Shown: in pieces, positions 1-13,866 of the stretch
Numbering within the stretch: the first letter of the stretch is position 1
How the letters are laid out: the number at the start of each line of letters is the position of its first letter
From: Streptomyces olivochromogenes
GTDB taxonomy: Bacteria > Actinomycetota > Actinomycetes > Streptomycetales > Streptomycetaceae
Direction of reading: 5' to 3'
NCBI RefSeq assembly: GCF_001514115.1
Contig: NZ_KQ948462.1
Location: forward strand, 1 to 64,000
DNA: 64,000 bases
The notes under the pieces: generated by a model
The model's input: the letters and a program-made list of their open reading frames with translations, nothing else
What the model was told of the DNA's origin: nothing
Database searches by the model: none
Translations under genes and position numbers: made by a program

Positions 1-7
1 TCATATT

Positions 8-51
8 AAAAGAGCTGGTCCCCGAACTTCGGTTCGGGGACCAGCTCTTTT
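8..51. terminator. strong bidirectional intrinsic terminator
   Basis: A perfect 17-bp inverted repeat (arms 11-27 and 32-48) closes on a TTCG tetraloop. It is flanked by AAAA on the left and TTTTTT on the right, so it should work on both strands. It probably ends whatever lies left of the window, outside view. Confidence 0.93.
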
Positions 52-99
52 TTGTTGTCCGACACTTTGCGTTCACTTTGCGCGACAAGCATCCGCGGC

Positions 100-777
100 A
101 TGGGTACTGCTGCAATGCTCAGGGCCGCGGGCGTCGGAGTCGGCGACGAGGTCATCGTGCCGGCGTTCGGGAACATCGAGGTCGCGGAGGCCGTGACCCA
201 GGTCGGTGCGTCGGCCGTCTTCGCCGACATACACCCGGTGACGTACTGCCTTGACGCCGGCGCTGTCGAGGCGGCCGTGACCCCGCGGTCGACCGCTGTC
301 GTCGTCGTACACCGCTTCGGTCGGTCGGCCGACATGGTGCGCCTGCGGGACGTCGGGCAGCGACACGGGCTCCTGGTGCTGGAACTGGGCGAGTCCGAGG
401 CGCCGTACGACGAGATCGCGCAGCGCAGGGAGCGGGCCGCCTATCTCGACGGGCGGCTGAGCGGAGTGCGTACGCCGGACGGCGGTGACGGGCACACGTA
501 CCAGCAGTACGTCGTGCGCGTGCCCGGCAATGGCCGGCCGGACCGGGACGCCTTCGCACGGGCCGTACGGGCCAAGGGGGTTGAGTGCCGGGTGCCGGTG
601 AAGACGCCTGTGCACCGGCTGCCCGGGTTCCGTCGGGACGTGCACCTCCCGGAGACGGAGCGGGCCGCCGACGAGACCCTCGCGCTGCCCGTGGACGCGT
701 CGTTGACGAAGCGGGAGATGCAGCGGATCGTCTCCGCGTGCAATGCGCTCGGGGGATTGCTGCAGCCCGCCTTCTGA
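100..777 (+). CDS. short DegT/DnrJ/EryC1-like protein lacking the PLP-lysine segment
   Basis: 225 residues from the ATG at 100; an ATG at 115 is also possible, and no ribosome site is evident. The N-terminal half matches the cofactor-fold core of DegT aminotransferases (GVGVGDEVIVPAF, then VFADIHPVTY, then TAVVVVHRFGRSADM). Normally about 50-80 residues with the Ser-x-x-x-Lys PLP-binding segment would follow; here the chain jumps near residue 125 to the C-terminal domain (YDEIAQRR ... HTYQQYVVRV ... CRVPVKTPVH). The protein is about 60% of the usual 370 residues. Aminotransfer is therefore unlikely. It may be a conserved non-enzymatic relic or a sugar or nucleotide-sugar binding remnant; I cannot tell which. 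It sits alone between a terminator and a tRNA gene. Confidence 0.75.
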   Translation: MGTAAMLRAAGVGVGDEVIVPAFGNIEVAEAVTQVGASAVFADIHPVTYCLDAGAVEAAVTPRSTAVVVVHRFGRSADMVRLRDVGQRHGLLVLELGESEAPYDEIAQRRERAAYLDGRLSGVRTPDGGDGHTYQQYVVRVPGNGRPDRDAFARAVRAKGVECRVPVKTPVHRLPGFRRDVHLPETERAADETLALPVDASLTKREMQRIVSACNALGGLLQPAF

Positions 778-791
778 TCCGACGGGACTGG

Positions 792-821
792 TTGGGAGCA
801 CGCTCGTGTTCGGGGTATGAT
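792..821 (+). promoter_or_regulatory. promoter of tRNA-Thr
   Basis: TTGGGA at 792-797 and TATGAT at 816-821 are separated by 18 nt, close to a vegetative sigma-70-type consensus, and lie 40 nt before the tRNA. Confidence 0.7.
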
Positions 822-861
822 CTATTTCGTTGCCGCGAGGGAAACCTCGAAAAGGCGACTG

Positions 862-937
862 GCCCCCCTAGCTCAGTCGGCAGAGCGTCTCCATGGTAAG
901 GAGAAGGTCAACGGTTCGATTCCGTTGGGGGGCTCCA
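862..937 (+). tRNA. tRNA-Thr (anticodon GGT), CCA encoded
   Basis: A complete cloverleaf can be drawn. The acceptor arms GCCCCCC (862-868) and GGGGGGC (927-933) pair. The D arm is GCTC/GAGC (871-886), the anticodon arm TCTCC/GGAGA with loop ATGGTAA (893-899, anticodon GGT), and the T arm AACGG/CCGTT with loop TTCGATT. The discriminator is T, followed by a genome-encoded CCA. The gene reads ACC/ACT threonine codons. Confidence 0.97.
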
Positions 938-945
938 GAAGAAGA

Positions 946-975
946 GGCCTCCACCCTTACGGGTGGGGGCCTTTC
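946..975 (+). terminator. tRNA-Thr terminator
   Basis: An 11-bp stem (GGCCTCCACCC against GGGTGGGGGCC, one G-T pair) with a TTAC loop starts 9 nt after the tRNA and is followed by TTTCT. Confidence 0.85.
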
Positions 976-1039
976 TCATGCCCTGGAGTGAACTGGAGGC
1001 GACTGCGGGGAGCTGTGCTCCCCGGAGCCGAGTCCGGTC

Positions 1040-3787
1040 TCAGTCCCGCTGAAGGCCTGGCACCCGCATCGCCAGAATCGCCATGTCGTCGGACGGGGCG
1101 TCGGAGGCGAAGCGCTCGACCGCGCGCATGATGCGGGCGGCCACCGCGCCCGCCGTGAGGCCCGTACACGTGGTGAGGACGTCCGTGAGGCCGTCGTCGC
1201 CCAACATGCGGGTGCCCTCACGACGTTCGGTGACGCCGTCCGTCACACACAGCAGCACGTCGCCCGGGTCGAGGGTGATGGTCTGCTCGTACAGCTCCAG
1301 GTCCTCCATGACACCGAGGAGGGGCTGCGGTTCGGCGGCCGCCTCCACGGTGCCGTCCTGGCGCAGACGGAGCGGGAGCGGGTGGCCCGCGCAGACCACC
1401 TTCAGCATGGCGCTGCCGTCCTCCTGGGGCCACAACTCGCCGTACAGCAGGGTCAGGAAGCGGCTGCGGGCGCCCTCGTCCAGGATCGCGGAGTTCAGGC
1501 GCTCCAGGACCGCCGGGCCACCGAAGCCCTCGCGGGCCAGGAGGCGCAGGGCGTGCCGGGCGAGGCCCGTGACCGCCGCCGCCTCCGGGCCCGTACCGCA
1601 GACATCGCCGATGGCGAAGCCGTAGACGCCGTCACGGATCGGGAAGAGGTCGTAGAAGTCGCCGCCGACCTCGTTGCCCTCGCCGGCCGCGCGGTAGATG
1701 ACCTCGACCTCGACGCCGTCGATGTGCGGGAGGTCGGGCGGCAGGAGGCTGCGCTGGAGGGACTGGCTGATGGCCGTGCGCTCCGAGTACAGGCGGGCGT
1801 TGTCGAGGGCCAGGGCGGCCCTGCGGGACAGGTCCTCGGCCAGTTCCAGGATTTCCTGGCGGAAGTGTTCGTCGGACGGCTTGCCGAGTGTCAGCATGCC
1901 GATGACGCGGTTGCGGGCGACCAGGGGCAGGACGACGGTCTCGCCGCCGACCGCCGCGGCCGTCGCCAGGGTCGTACCGATGCCGGAGGTGACCGAGGCG
2001 GGCGCGCCCAGGCCCAGGCTGCGCATGGACGTACGCAGGGCCGCCTGGTGGGCCGCCTCGCCCGGGGCCGCCCAGACGCGGGCGCCTGGGGTGGGGACCG
2101 GGTCCGGCGGGGCGATCTTCGAGAGCAGGGCCTTGAGACCGTCGATGCGTTCCTCGTCCTCGTGCAGGACGTACGAGAGGTACGGGTCCGAGGCCTGGTC
2201 AGCGATCGTGTAGACCGCGCACCAGGTGGCGAGGGTCGGGACCGTCATCTGGGCCATGAGGGCGAGGGTCTGGTCGCGGTCCAGGGTGCCGGCGAGGAGG
2301 TCGGAGGCCTCGACGAGGAAGCTCAGCGAGCCGCGGCGCAGGCGTTCCAGCTCGCCCAGGCGGGCCGATTCCACCGCGAGCGCGATGCGGTCGGCGGCGA
2401 ACTGGAGGCGCAGCGCCTCCTCGTTGGAGTAGCGGGCGGGTCCCTCGGCCGCGACACCGAGGGAGCCGGTGAGGCGGCCCTCGACCTTCAGCGGGACCGT
2501 GACGACCGAGCGCATGCCGGTGCCGGCCAGCAGCGGTACGGCGCCGGGGACGACCGTCAGGTCCTCGTGGACGGCGGGCATTCGGGCCGAGCCGTAGCGG
2601 CCGGGGCCCGCCTCTACGGGGACGCGCGCGAAGCGCTGGCGGGCGGAGGGCAGGCCCGTCGAGGCCCGTACCTCCAACTCCGTCTCGTCGTCGGTCGCAA
2701 GGAGCAGGAAGGCGGAGTCTCCGTCGAGCATGTCGCGGGCGCGCTCCACCGTGCGCTGGAGGAGGCCGTCGAGGTCGTCCGGGGCGGGGGAGCCGATGAA
2801 GACCTCGAAGGGGTCCGTGGCCTGGCCCTCGGAGCTGGTCGTCGTGTCGGTGGCCGACGCCCGCAGCGGGGTCTGCAGGACGGCGCGTTCGTGGTCGCGT
2901 ACGAGGAGGCAGACCGTGGAGGGTTCGCCGCCGGTGTCGCGGACGCGGAGGTGGGAGGCGTAGACCGGGGTCACGCGGCCGCTCGCGCCCCGGAGCCCGT
3001 AGGTGCCCTCCCAGCGCGAGAGTTGGAGGGCCTCGACGATGCCGGTGCTGGTGCCCGGGGTGTGCGGCCAGGCCGCGAGGTCGGTGAGGGGCTTGCCGAT
3101 GACCTGCTCGGCGGCGTACCCGAAGAGGTCCTCCGCGTCCTCGTTCCAGGCCGAGATGGCGCCGACGCGGTCGATCTGGATCACCGCGACGCGGACGCGG
3201 CCGTCGGCGAGCGGAAGGAGGTCGGCGGGGAGGGCGGGGCCCGCGGTGCGGGTGCCGACCGGGCGATCGGGGAGGTCGAGATGGAACCAGACCTGCTTGT
3301 GCGTGGGGGAGTAGTCGACGCCCCAGCGGCCGGCCAGGGCGGCGCACAACTGGAGTCCGCGTCCGCCCTCGCGGTCGGGGCTGCCCATGTTCACAGCCGT
3401 CGCCTGGAGTGGAATCTCACGTTCCGGGTAGCGGTCCGCCACCTCGATGCGTACGCCTTCGTCGCTGCGCAGACACAGGACGTCCGCGGAGGTGCCCGCA
3501 TGCACGACAGCGTTGGTGACGAGTTCGCTGGTCAGGACCACCGCGTCGTCGACGATGTCGGCGAAGCCCCAGCCCTGGAGGGTGTCACGGACGAAGGATC
3601 TGGCGGTCGCGACCGATCGCCCGACGGGATCGAAACTGGCGGCCGCGCGCGCGGTGATCACAGCACTCCTTGTCCGGTTGTCGGCGTGCGGGATTCCGTG
3701 GCCGACCCGCTCCTGCTGGGGCAGTGCCTGGTTCCCCGTCGGCCGAGGATCCTGGGGCTGTCCCCCAGGATGCAGTCCGGTGGTCAT
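1040..3787 (-). CDS. multidomain SpoIIE-type PP2C phosphatase with anti-sigma-like HATPase, PAS and GAF domains
   Basis: 915 residues. The start at 3787 is chosen because GGAGGGG lies 8 nt upstream of its ATG; an upstream ATG at 3871 lacks a site. Order of domains: RsbW-like HATPase (about 30-165, with SELVTNAVVHAG and GGRGLQL), PAS (about 185-300, WNEDAEDLFGYAAEQVIG), two GAF-like regions (about 340-690) and a C-terminal SpoIIE phosphatase with the metal motifs GGDFYDLF and GDVCGTG. Such proteins combine anti-sigma kinase and anti-anti-sigma phosphatase functions in partner switching, probably in response to a small ligand or redox cue bound by PAS/GAF. No sigma factor or STAS gene is adjacent, so its partner is elsewhere. 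It is transcribed away from osaA, and the shared upstream region carries a palindrome at 3953. Confidence 0.93.
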   Translation of the reverse strand: MTTGLHPGGQPQDPRPTGNQALPQQERVGHGIPHADNRTRSAVITARAAASFDPVGRSVATARSFVRDTLQGWGFADIVDDAVVLTSELVTNAVVHAGTSADVLCLRSDEGVRIEVADRYPEREIPLQATAVNMGSPDREGGRGLQLCAALAGRWGVDYSPTHKQVWFHLDLPDRPVGTRTAGPALPADLLPLADGRVRVAVIQIDRVGAISAWNEDAEDLFGYAAEQVIGKPLTDLAAWPHTPGTSTGIVEALQLSRWEGTYGLRGASGRVTPVYASHLRVRDTGGEPSTVCLLVRDHERAVLQTPLRASATDTTTSSEGQATDPFEVFIGSPAPDDLDGLLQRTVERARDMLDGDSAFLLLATDDETELEVRASTGLPSARQRFARVPVEAGPGRYGSARMPAVHEDLTVVPGAVPLLAGTGMRSVVTVPLKVEGRLTGSLGVAAEGPARYSNEEALRLQFAADRIALAVESARLGELERLRRGSLSFLVEASDLLAGTLDRDQTLALMAQMTVPTLATWCAVYTIADQASDPYLSYVLHEDEERIDGLKALLSKIAPPDPVPTPGARVWAAPGEAAHQAALRTSMRSLGLGAPASVTSGIGTTLATAAAVGGETVVLPLVARNRVIGMLTLGKPSDEHFRQEILELAEDLSRRAALALDNARLYSERTAISQSLQRSLLPPDLPHIDGVEVEVIYRAAGEGNEVGGDFYDLFPIRDGVYGFAIGDVCGTGPEAAAVTGLARHALRLLAREGFGGPAVLERLNSAILDEGARSRFLTLLYGELWPQEDGSAMLKVVCAGHPLPLRLRQDGTVEAAAEPQPLLGVMEDLELYEQTITLDPGDVLLCVTDGVTERREGTRMLGDDGLTDVLTTCTGLTAGAVAARIMRAVERFASDAPSDDMAILAMRVPGLQRD

Positions 3788-3952
3788 GGTGCGGTGCCCC
3801 TCCGATGCCTGCCCGCTCGTTCTTCTGCCACCGCCCAGGCCGGACAAACCGGTGTGGCTGGACAGCCGCATGCCAGGTTACTTACCTTCGCCGTCCATGC
3901 GGATGCCGGTCACCAGTGTTTCCGTCGGGAGAGGGGCAGAGTTTCCGTTCGG

Positions 3953-3964
3953 ACAGGTGCCTGT
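3953..3964. promoter_or_regulatory. palindromic site ACAGGTGCCTGT (copy 1)
   Basis: Inverted repeat ACAGG-TG-CCTGT in the osaA/phosphatase intergenic region. Two further copies of the same core occur at 13728 and 34543, each upstream of an operon. The binding protein is unknown. Confidence 0.5.
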
Positions 3965-4115
3965 GTTTCCGTCCTGACGAGGCTGTGCCCGCCTCCGGGC
4001 GGTGTGCGGACGATGTGCGAAGCTGCCGAACTGTTATGGCCTGGTTCAGCCGGGGTGAAACACTGGGCAAGCTCCAGTGAGAAGGTCGGACAGGCCGAGT
4101 GCCTGCCGGTTCGCC

Positions 4116-4178
4116 GAGCAAGTAGTACCTGAGCACGAGCAGTAGTACCCGAGCAAGCAGTACCCGAGTACGCCGAGC
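4116..4178 (+). repeat. direct repeats in the osaA leader
   Basis: The element AGTAGTACCYGAGCA occurs at 4121 and 4141, with a third, AGCAGTACCCGAGTA, at 4157 and CGAGCAGTA fragments either side. The 20-bp and 16-bp periods place copies on nearly the same helix face, which fits either an array of binding sites or simple slippage. Confidence 0.7.
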
Positions 4179-4209
4179 AGTAATGGTCGACCCTTGCGGG
4201 AGGGACACA

Positions 4210-9705
<5,496 letters not shown>

Positions 9706-10006
9706 GCGGGATGGGTGTCGCCGGGTGGTGTCGGCGGCCGGGAAGCCGGGCTGTGCGCGCCGAGTCGGCGGCGCGGGGCGCCCGACGTCGTATAACTGAC
9801 GGTGGCCGAAGCCGTGTAGAAGTGCGGGATTCGGGGAACCTTCTGGTCTCCCGCTACGTTTCTGCTACGTGCACAGTGACATCGCGGTGACAGGGTGTGG
9901 CGACAGGCGGGGTGCGGCTACCATGACCGGCACAAGGACGGGCGACGCAAGGGAGTCGTCCTCTGGGGCGGCGCCCGGTGCACTGCCGGGGCGAGGAGGG
10001 CGGGCC
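9706..10006 (+). other. osaA-osaB intergenic region
   Basis: 301 bp with no credible gene. The length suggests osaB has its own promoter here, though no hexamer pair stands out. GAGGAGGG at 9993-10000 is the osaB ribosome site. Confidence 0.5.
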
Positions 10007-10690
10007 ATGGTGCAGAAGGCCAAGATCCTTCTGGTCGATGACCGGCCGGAGAATCTGCTGGCGCTGGAGGCGATCCTCTCCGCGCTCGATCAGACACTGG
10101 TACGGGCATCGTCCGGAGAGGAAGCGCTCAAAGCGCTGCTGACCGACGACTTCGCGGTCATTCTGCTGGACGTCCAGATGCCTGGAATGGACGGTTTCGA
10201 AACCGCGGCGCACATCAAGCGGCGAGAGCGGACCCGGGACATCCCGATCATCTTTCTCACGGCGATCAACCACGGCCCGCACCACACCTTCCGGGGGTAC
10301 GCGGCGGGTGCGGTGGACTACATCTCCAAGCCGTTCGACCCATGGGTGCTGCGTGCGAAGGTCTCGGTCTTCGTCGAGCTCTACATGAAGAACTGCCAAC
10401 TGCGCGAGCAGGCCGCGCTGCTGCGGCTGCAGCTGGAGGGCGGCGGCAAGACGGCTCTCGGCTCGGCCAAGGAGCCGGCCGGTCTCCTCGCCGAACTCTC
10501 CGCGCGGCTCGCGGCCGTTGAGGAGCAGGCCGAGGCGCTGTCCAAACAGCTCGACGACGACTCGGCGGACGCGGCGGCGGTGGCGACCGCGGCCCATCTC
10601 GAACGCAAACTCACGGGACTGCGCCGGGCGCTGGACGCGTTGGAGCCGGGCACGGGAAGCGGCGCACCGTCGGTGCCGTCGCAGAACTGA
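10007..10690 (+). CDS. osaB: OsaB, response regulator of osmoadaptation
   Basis: 227 residues. The start at ATG 10007 is fixed by GAGGAGGG 6 nt upstream; an in-frame extension to 9869 is Gly/Ala-rich and has no site. The N-terminal receiver contains ILLVDDRPEN, phospho-acceptor Asp in VILLDVQMPGMDG, the Thr of FLTA and the Lys of SKPFDP. The C-terminal 95 residues have no HTH or enzymatic domain, only heptad-rich coiled-coil sequence (QLREQAALLRLQLEGG, LSARLAAVEEQAEAL). It therefore probably acts by protein contact, not by direct DNA binding. The partner is presumably the OsaA receiver/kinase just upstream. Confidence 0.93.
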   Translation: MVQKAKILLVDDRPENLLALEAILSALDQTLVRASSGEEALKALLTDDFAVILLDVQMPGMDGFETAAHIKRRERTRDIPIIFLTAINHGPHHTFRGYAAGAVDYISKPFDPWVLRAKVSVFVELYMKNCQLREQAALLRLQLEGGGKTALGSAKEPAGLLAELSARLAAVEEQAEALSKQLDDDSADAAAVATAAHLERKLTGLRRALDALEPGTGSGAPSVPSQN

Positions 10691-10801
10691 CCTCCGAGGA
10701 GGCCGTCGTTCGCGGTGAGCGCGCGTCAGTTCTGGTCCCTGGTGCGGGCGACACGAACGGGTGAAGCAGTAGGCACACGTGTCCGCTGTCGTCTCCACCG
10801 G

Positions 10802-10814
10802 TAACCTCACACTC
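10802..10814 (+). promoter_or_regulatory. -10 element for leaderless ftsK mRNA
   Basis: TAACCT at 10802-10807 ends 7 nt before ATG 10815 and there is no Shine-Dalgarno sequence, the usual leaderless layout. The -35 element is weak. Confidence 0.5.
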
Positions 10815-13553
10815 ATGGCCTCACGTCAGTCCGCAGCCAAGAAGCCGCCCGCGAAGAAGGCGGCCGCTCCGACGAAGGCTCCGGCGAAGAAGGCCCCCGC
10901 GAAAAAGGCAGCCGCCAAGAAGGCGCCCGCCAAGAAGGTCGCGGCGAAGAAGGCCCCACCCGCGTCGGCGCCCAACCCCACCGCGGGCGTGTACAAGCTC
11001 GTACGCGCCGTGTGGCTGGGCCTCGCGCACGCCGTCGGTGCGATGTTCCGCGGCATAGGACGGGGCGCGAAGGGGCTCGACCCGGCGCATCGCAAGGACG
11101 GGCTCGCGCTGCTGCTGATCGGGATCGCGCTGATCGTCGCGGCGGGCACGTGGTCCAACCTGCACGGTCCCGTCGGCGACCTCGTCGAGATGCTGGTGAC
11201 GGGTGCCTTCGGCCGCCTCGACCTGCTGGTGCCGATACTGCTCGCGGTCATCGCCGCCCGCTTCATCCTGCATCCCGAGAAGCCGGAGGCCAACGGGCGC
11301 ATCGTGATCGGCCTGTCCGCGCTCGTCATCGGCGTGCTCGGCCAGGTCCACATCGCCTGCGGGGCGCCCGCGCGCAGCGAAGGCATGCAGGCGATAAGGG
11401 ACGCGGGCGGGCTCATCGGCTGGGGGGCGTCGACGCCGCTGACGTACATGATGGGCGACGTCCTCGCGGTGCCGCTGCTCGTGCTGCTCACGATCTTCGG
11501 CCTGCTGGTCGTCACGGCGACCCCCGTCAACGCGATCCCGCAGCGGCTGAGGCTGCTCGGGCAGAGGCTGGGCGTCGTCCAGGCCGACCCCGAAGAGGAC
11601 GCCTTCGGCGAGGACGACGAGCGCTACGACGAGCAGTGGCGTGAGGCGCTTCCCGCCCGCTCCCGGCGGCGTTCACGCGCCCCTGAGGGATACGACGCGG
11701 AGAGCGCCGAGGAGGAGGCGCTCACCAAGCGCCGCGGCCGTCCCCGACGGCCCGGTGCGCAGCAGCCCGACATGAACCGGCCCATGGACGCGGTGGACGT
11801 CGCCGCGGCCGCCGCCGCCGCGCTCGACGGCGCCGTGCTGCACGGGATGCCGCCCTCCCCGCTGGTCGCCGATCTGACGCAGGGCGTCACGGCGGAGCGT
11901 GACGGCTACGAGGAGACGACCCCGGTGCCGGCCGCGCGCGCCCGGCTCGTCCCGGGCGCCAAGCGGCCCAAGCAGGAGGCCCTGGCCGTCGAGTCCGTCG
12001 TGCCCGACCTCACCAAGTCCGCTCCCGACGCGCCCCGTGACCTGCCCCCGCGCGCGGAGCAGCTCCAACTGTCCGGCGACATCACCTACTCCCTGCCGTC
12101 GCTCGACCTCCTGGAGCGCGGCGGGCCCGGCAAGACGCGCAGCGCCGCCAATGACGCCGTGGTCGCCTCGCTCCAGAACGTCTTCATGGAGTTCAAGGTC
12201 GACGCCGCCGTCACCGGCTTCACGCGTGGTCCGACGGTCACGCGCTACGAGGTCGAGCTCGGCCCCGCCGTGAAGGTCGAGCGGATCACGGCGCTCACCA
12301 AGAACATCGCGTACGCCGTCGCGAGCCCCGACGTGCGGATCATCAGTCCGATCCCCGGCAAGTCGGCGGTCGGCATCGAGATTCCCAACACCGACCGCGA
12401 GATGGTCAACCTCGGTGACGTGCTGCGCCTCGCGGACGCGGCCGAGGACGACCACCCGATGCTGGTCGCGCTCGGCAAGGACGTCGAGGGCGGCTATGTG
12501 ATGGCCAACCTGGCGAAGATGCCGCACATGCTCGTCGCCGGAGCCACCGGTTCCGGTAAATCCTCGTGCATTAACTGCCTGATTACGTCCGTCATGGTCC
12601 GGGCGACCCCCGAGGACGTCCGGATGGTCCTCGTCGACCCCAAGCGGGTCGAGCTGACCGCGTACGAGGGCATCCCGCACCTGATCACGCCGATCATCAC
12701 CAACCCGAAGCGGGCCGCCGAGGCGCTGCAGTGGGTCGTACGGGAGATGGATCTGCGCTACGACGACCTCGCGGCGTTCGGCTACCGGCACATCGACGAC
12801 TTCAACGAGGCCATCAGGAACGGCAAGGTGAAGCTGCCCGAGGGCAGCGAGCGCGAGCTGACGCCGTACCCGTATCTGCTGGTGATCGTCGACGAGCTCG
12901 CCGACCTGATGATGGTCGCCCCGCGCGACGTCGAGGACGCGATCGTGCGCATCACGCAGCTCGCGCGTGCGGCCGGCATCCACCTGGTGCTCGCCACCCA
13001 GCGGCCGTCCGTGGACGTCGTCACCGGTCTGATCAAGGCGAACGTGCCGTCCCGGCTCGCCTTCGCCACGTCGTCGCTGGCGGACTCGCGCGTCATCCTC
13101 GACCAGCCGGGTGCCGAGAAGCTGATCGGCAAGGGCGACGGGCTCTTCCTGCCGATGGGGGCCAACAAGCCCACCCGTATGCAGGGTGCCTTCGTCACCG
13201 AGGACGAGGTCGCGGCCATCGTGCAGCACTGCAAGGACCAGATGGCGCCGGTCTTCCGGGACGACGTCACCGTGGGCACCAAGCAGAAGAAGGAGATCGA
13301 CGAGGACATCGGCGACGACCTCGACCTGCTGTGCGCCGCCGCCGAACTGGTCGTCACCTCGCAGTTCGGGTCCACCTCGATGCTCCAGCGCAAGCTGCGG
13401 GTCGGCTTCGCCAAGGCCGGGCGGCTGATGGACCTCATGGAGTCCCGCGGCATCGTCGGGCCCAGCGAGGGCTCCAAGGCGCGCGACGTTCTTGTGAAGG
13501 CGGACGAGCTGGATGGAGTGCTCGCCGTGATTCGTGGGGAAGCTGAAGCGTAG
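10815..13553 (+). CDS. ftsK: FtsK/SpoIIIE DNA translocase
   Basis: 912 residues from ATG 10815. It opens with a cationic Lys/Ala-rich tail of PAKKA-type repeats (about 1-45), unusual outside actinobacteria and likely to bind DNA or polyanions. Four membrane helices span about residues 95-245 (LLLIGIALIVAAGTW is the first), followed by an acidic and Arg-rich linker, the alpha domain, and the RecA-like motor with Walker A GATGSGKS (576-583) and Walker B LLVIVDELADL. The C-terminal winged-helix gamma domain reads ELVVTSQFGSTSMLQRKLRVG. In streptomycetes FtsK clears chromosome termini from sporulation septa. It appears monocistronic, with a long gap before the next gene. Confidence 0.97.
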   Translation: MASRQSAAKKPPAKKAAAPTKAPAKKAPAKKAAAKKAPAKKVAAKKAPPASAPNPTAGVYKLVRAVWLGLAHAVGAMFRGIGRGAKGLDPAHRKDGLALLLIGIALIVAAGTWSNLHGPVGDLVEMLVTGAFGRLDLLVPILLAVIAARFILHPEKPEANGRIVIGLSALVIGVLGQVHIACGAPARSEGMQAIRDAGGLIGWGASTPLTYMMGDVLAVPLLVLLTIFGLLVVTATPVNAIPQRLRLLGQRLGVVQADPEEDAFGEDDERYDEQWREALPARSRRRSRAPEGYDAESAEEEALTKRRGRPRRPGAQQPDMNRPMDAVDVAAAAAAALDGAVLHGMPPSPLVADLTQGVTAERDGYEETTPVPAARARLVPGAKRPKQEALAVESVVPDLTKSAPDAPRDLPPRAEQLQLSGDITYSLPSLDLLERGGPGKTRSAANDAVVASLQNVFMEFKVDAAVTGFTRGPTVTRYEVELGPAVKVERITALTKNIAYAVASPDVRIISPIPGKSAVGIEIPNTDREMVNLGDVLRLADAAEDDHPMLVALGKDVEGGYVMANLAKMPHMLVAGATGSGKSSCINCLITSVMVRATPEDVRMVLVDPKRVELTAYEGIPHLITPIITNPKRAAEALQWVVREMDLRYDDLAAFGYRHIDDFNEAIRNGKVKLPEGSERELTPYPYLLVIVDELADLMMVAPRDVEDAIVRITQLARAAGIHLVLATQRPSVDVVTGLIKANVPSRLAFATSSLADSRVILDQPGAEKLIGKGDGLFLPMGANKPTRMQGAFVTEDEVAAIVQHCKDQMAPVFRDDVTVGTKQKKEIDEDIGDDLDLLCAAAELVVTSQFGSTSMLQRKLRVGFAKAGRLMDLMESRGIVGPSEGSKARDVLVKADELDGVLAVIRGEAEA

Positions 13554-13866
13554 AGCTTTTGGCGGAGGAAAACAGGACAGGTCGGTCACCGTACGGGTGA
13601 GATCTCGGCGGCGCGGTCATGGCGCGGACGGTTCGCTCCGTGACATGTGGATATTCGAACGTGACTCACCCGTAAGGGAAAGACGGGCAACCGTTTCCCT
13701 TCGTCGTACGTCAAGTTGAGCGAGGGGACAGGTCCCTGTCCCAACATCAGGATGACCGGCCATTCTGATGGCGTACAAAGTCCCACCGCCCGGTTGCCCC
13801 ACCCTTTCTCACCCCCCCTAAACTGAACCTCCAGCACAGGTGGCTACACGCTCGAAAGGCGCCCCC
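13554..13866 (+). other. ftsK to rodZ-like intergenic region
   Basis: 313 bp without a gene. It includes a perfect palindrome at 13725-13742 (GGGACAGG-TC-CCTGTCCC) and, 3 nt further, CATCAG and CTGATG as an inverted pair at 13745-13770. The downstream GAAAGG is the ribosome site of the next gene. Confidence 0.55.
13725..13742. promoter_or_regulatory. palindromic site containing ACAGGTCCCTGT (copy 2)
   Basis: Perfect 8-bp arms around TC, about 125 bp upstream of the rodZ-like start. The core at 13728-13739 matches the sites at 3953 and 34543. Confidence 0.55.

Larger units (their letters stand above)
3788..4209. other. divergent intergenic region upstream of osaA
   Basis: 422 bp between the phosphatase and osaA starts. 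It holds the palindrome ACAGGTGCCTGT at 3953-3964 (see findings), a repeated TTTCCGT element (3939-3973), and a set of near-identical direct repeats immediately before osaA (separate entry). The ribosome site GGGAGGG for osaA is at 4198-4204. I found no convincing additional gene. Confidence 0.6.

Noticed and set aside
862..937. tRNA-Thr as integration site of a mobile element
   Set aside because: No integrase gene or second copy of the tRNA 3' end is visible in the following sequence, which is conserved core.
1382..4132. 916-codon frame antisense to the SpoIIE-type phosphatase
   Set aside because: Same artefact; no domain and no start signal.
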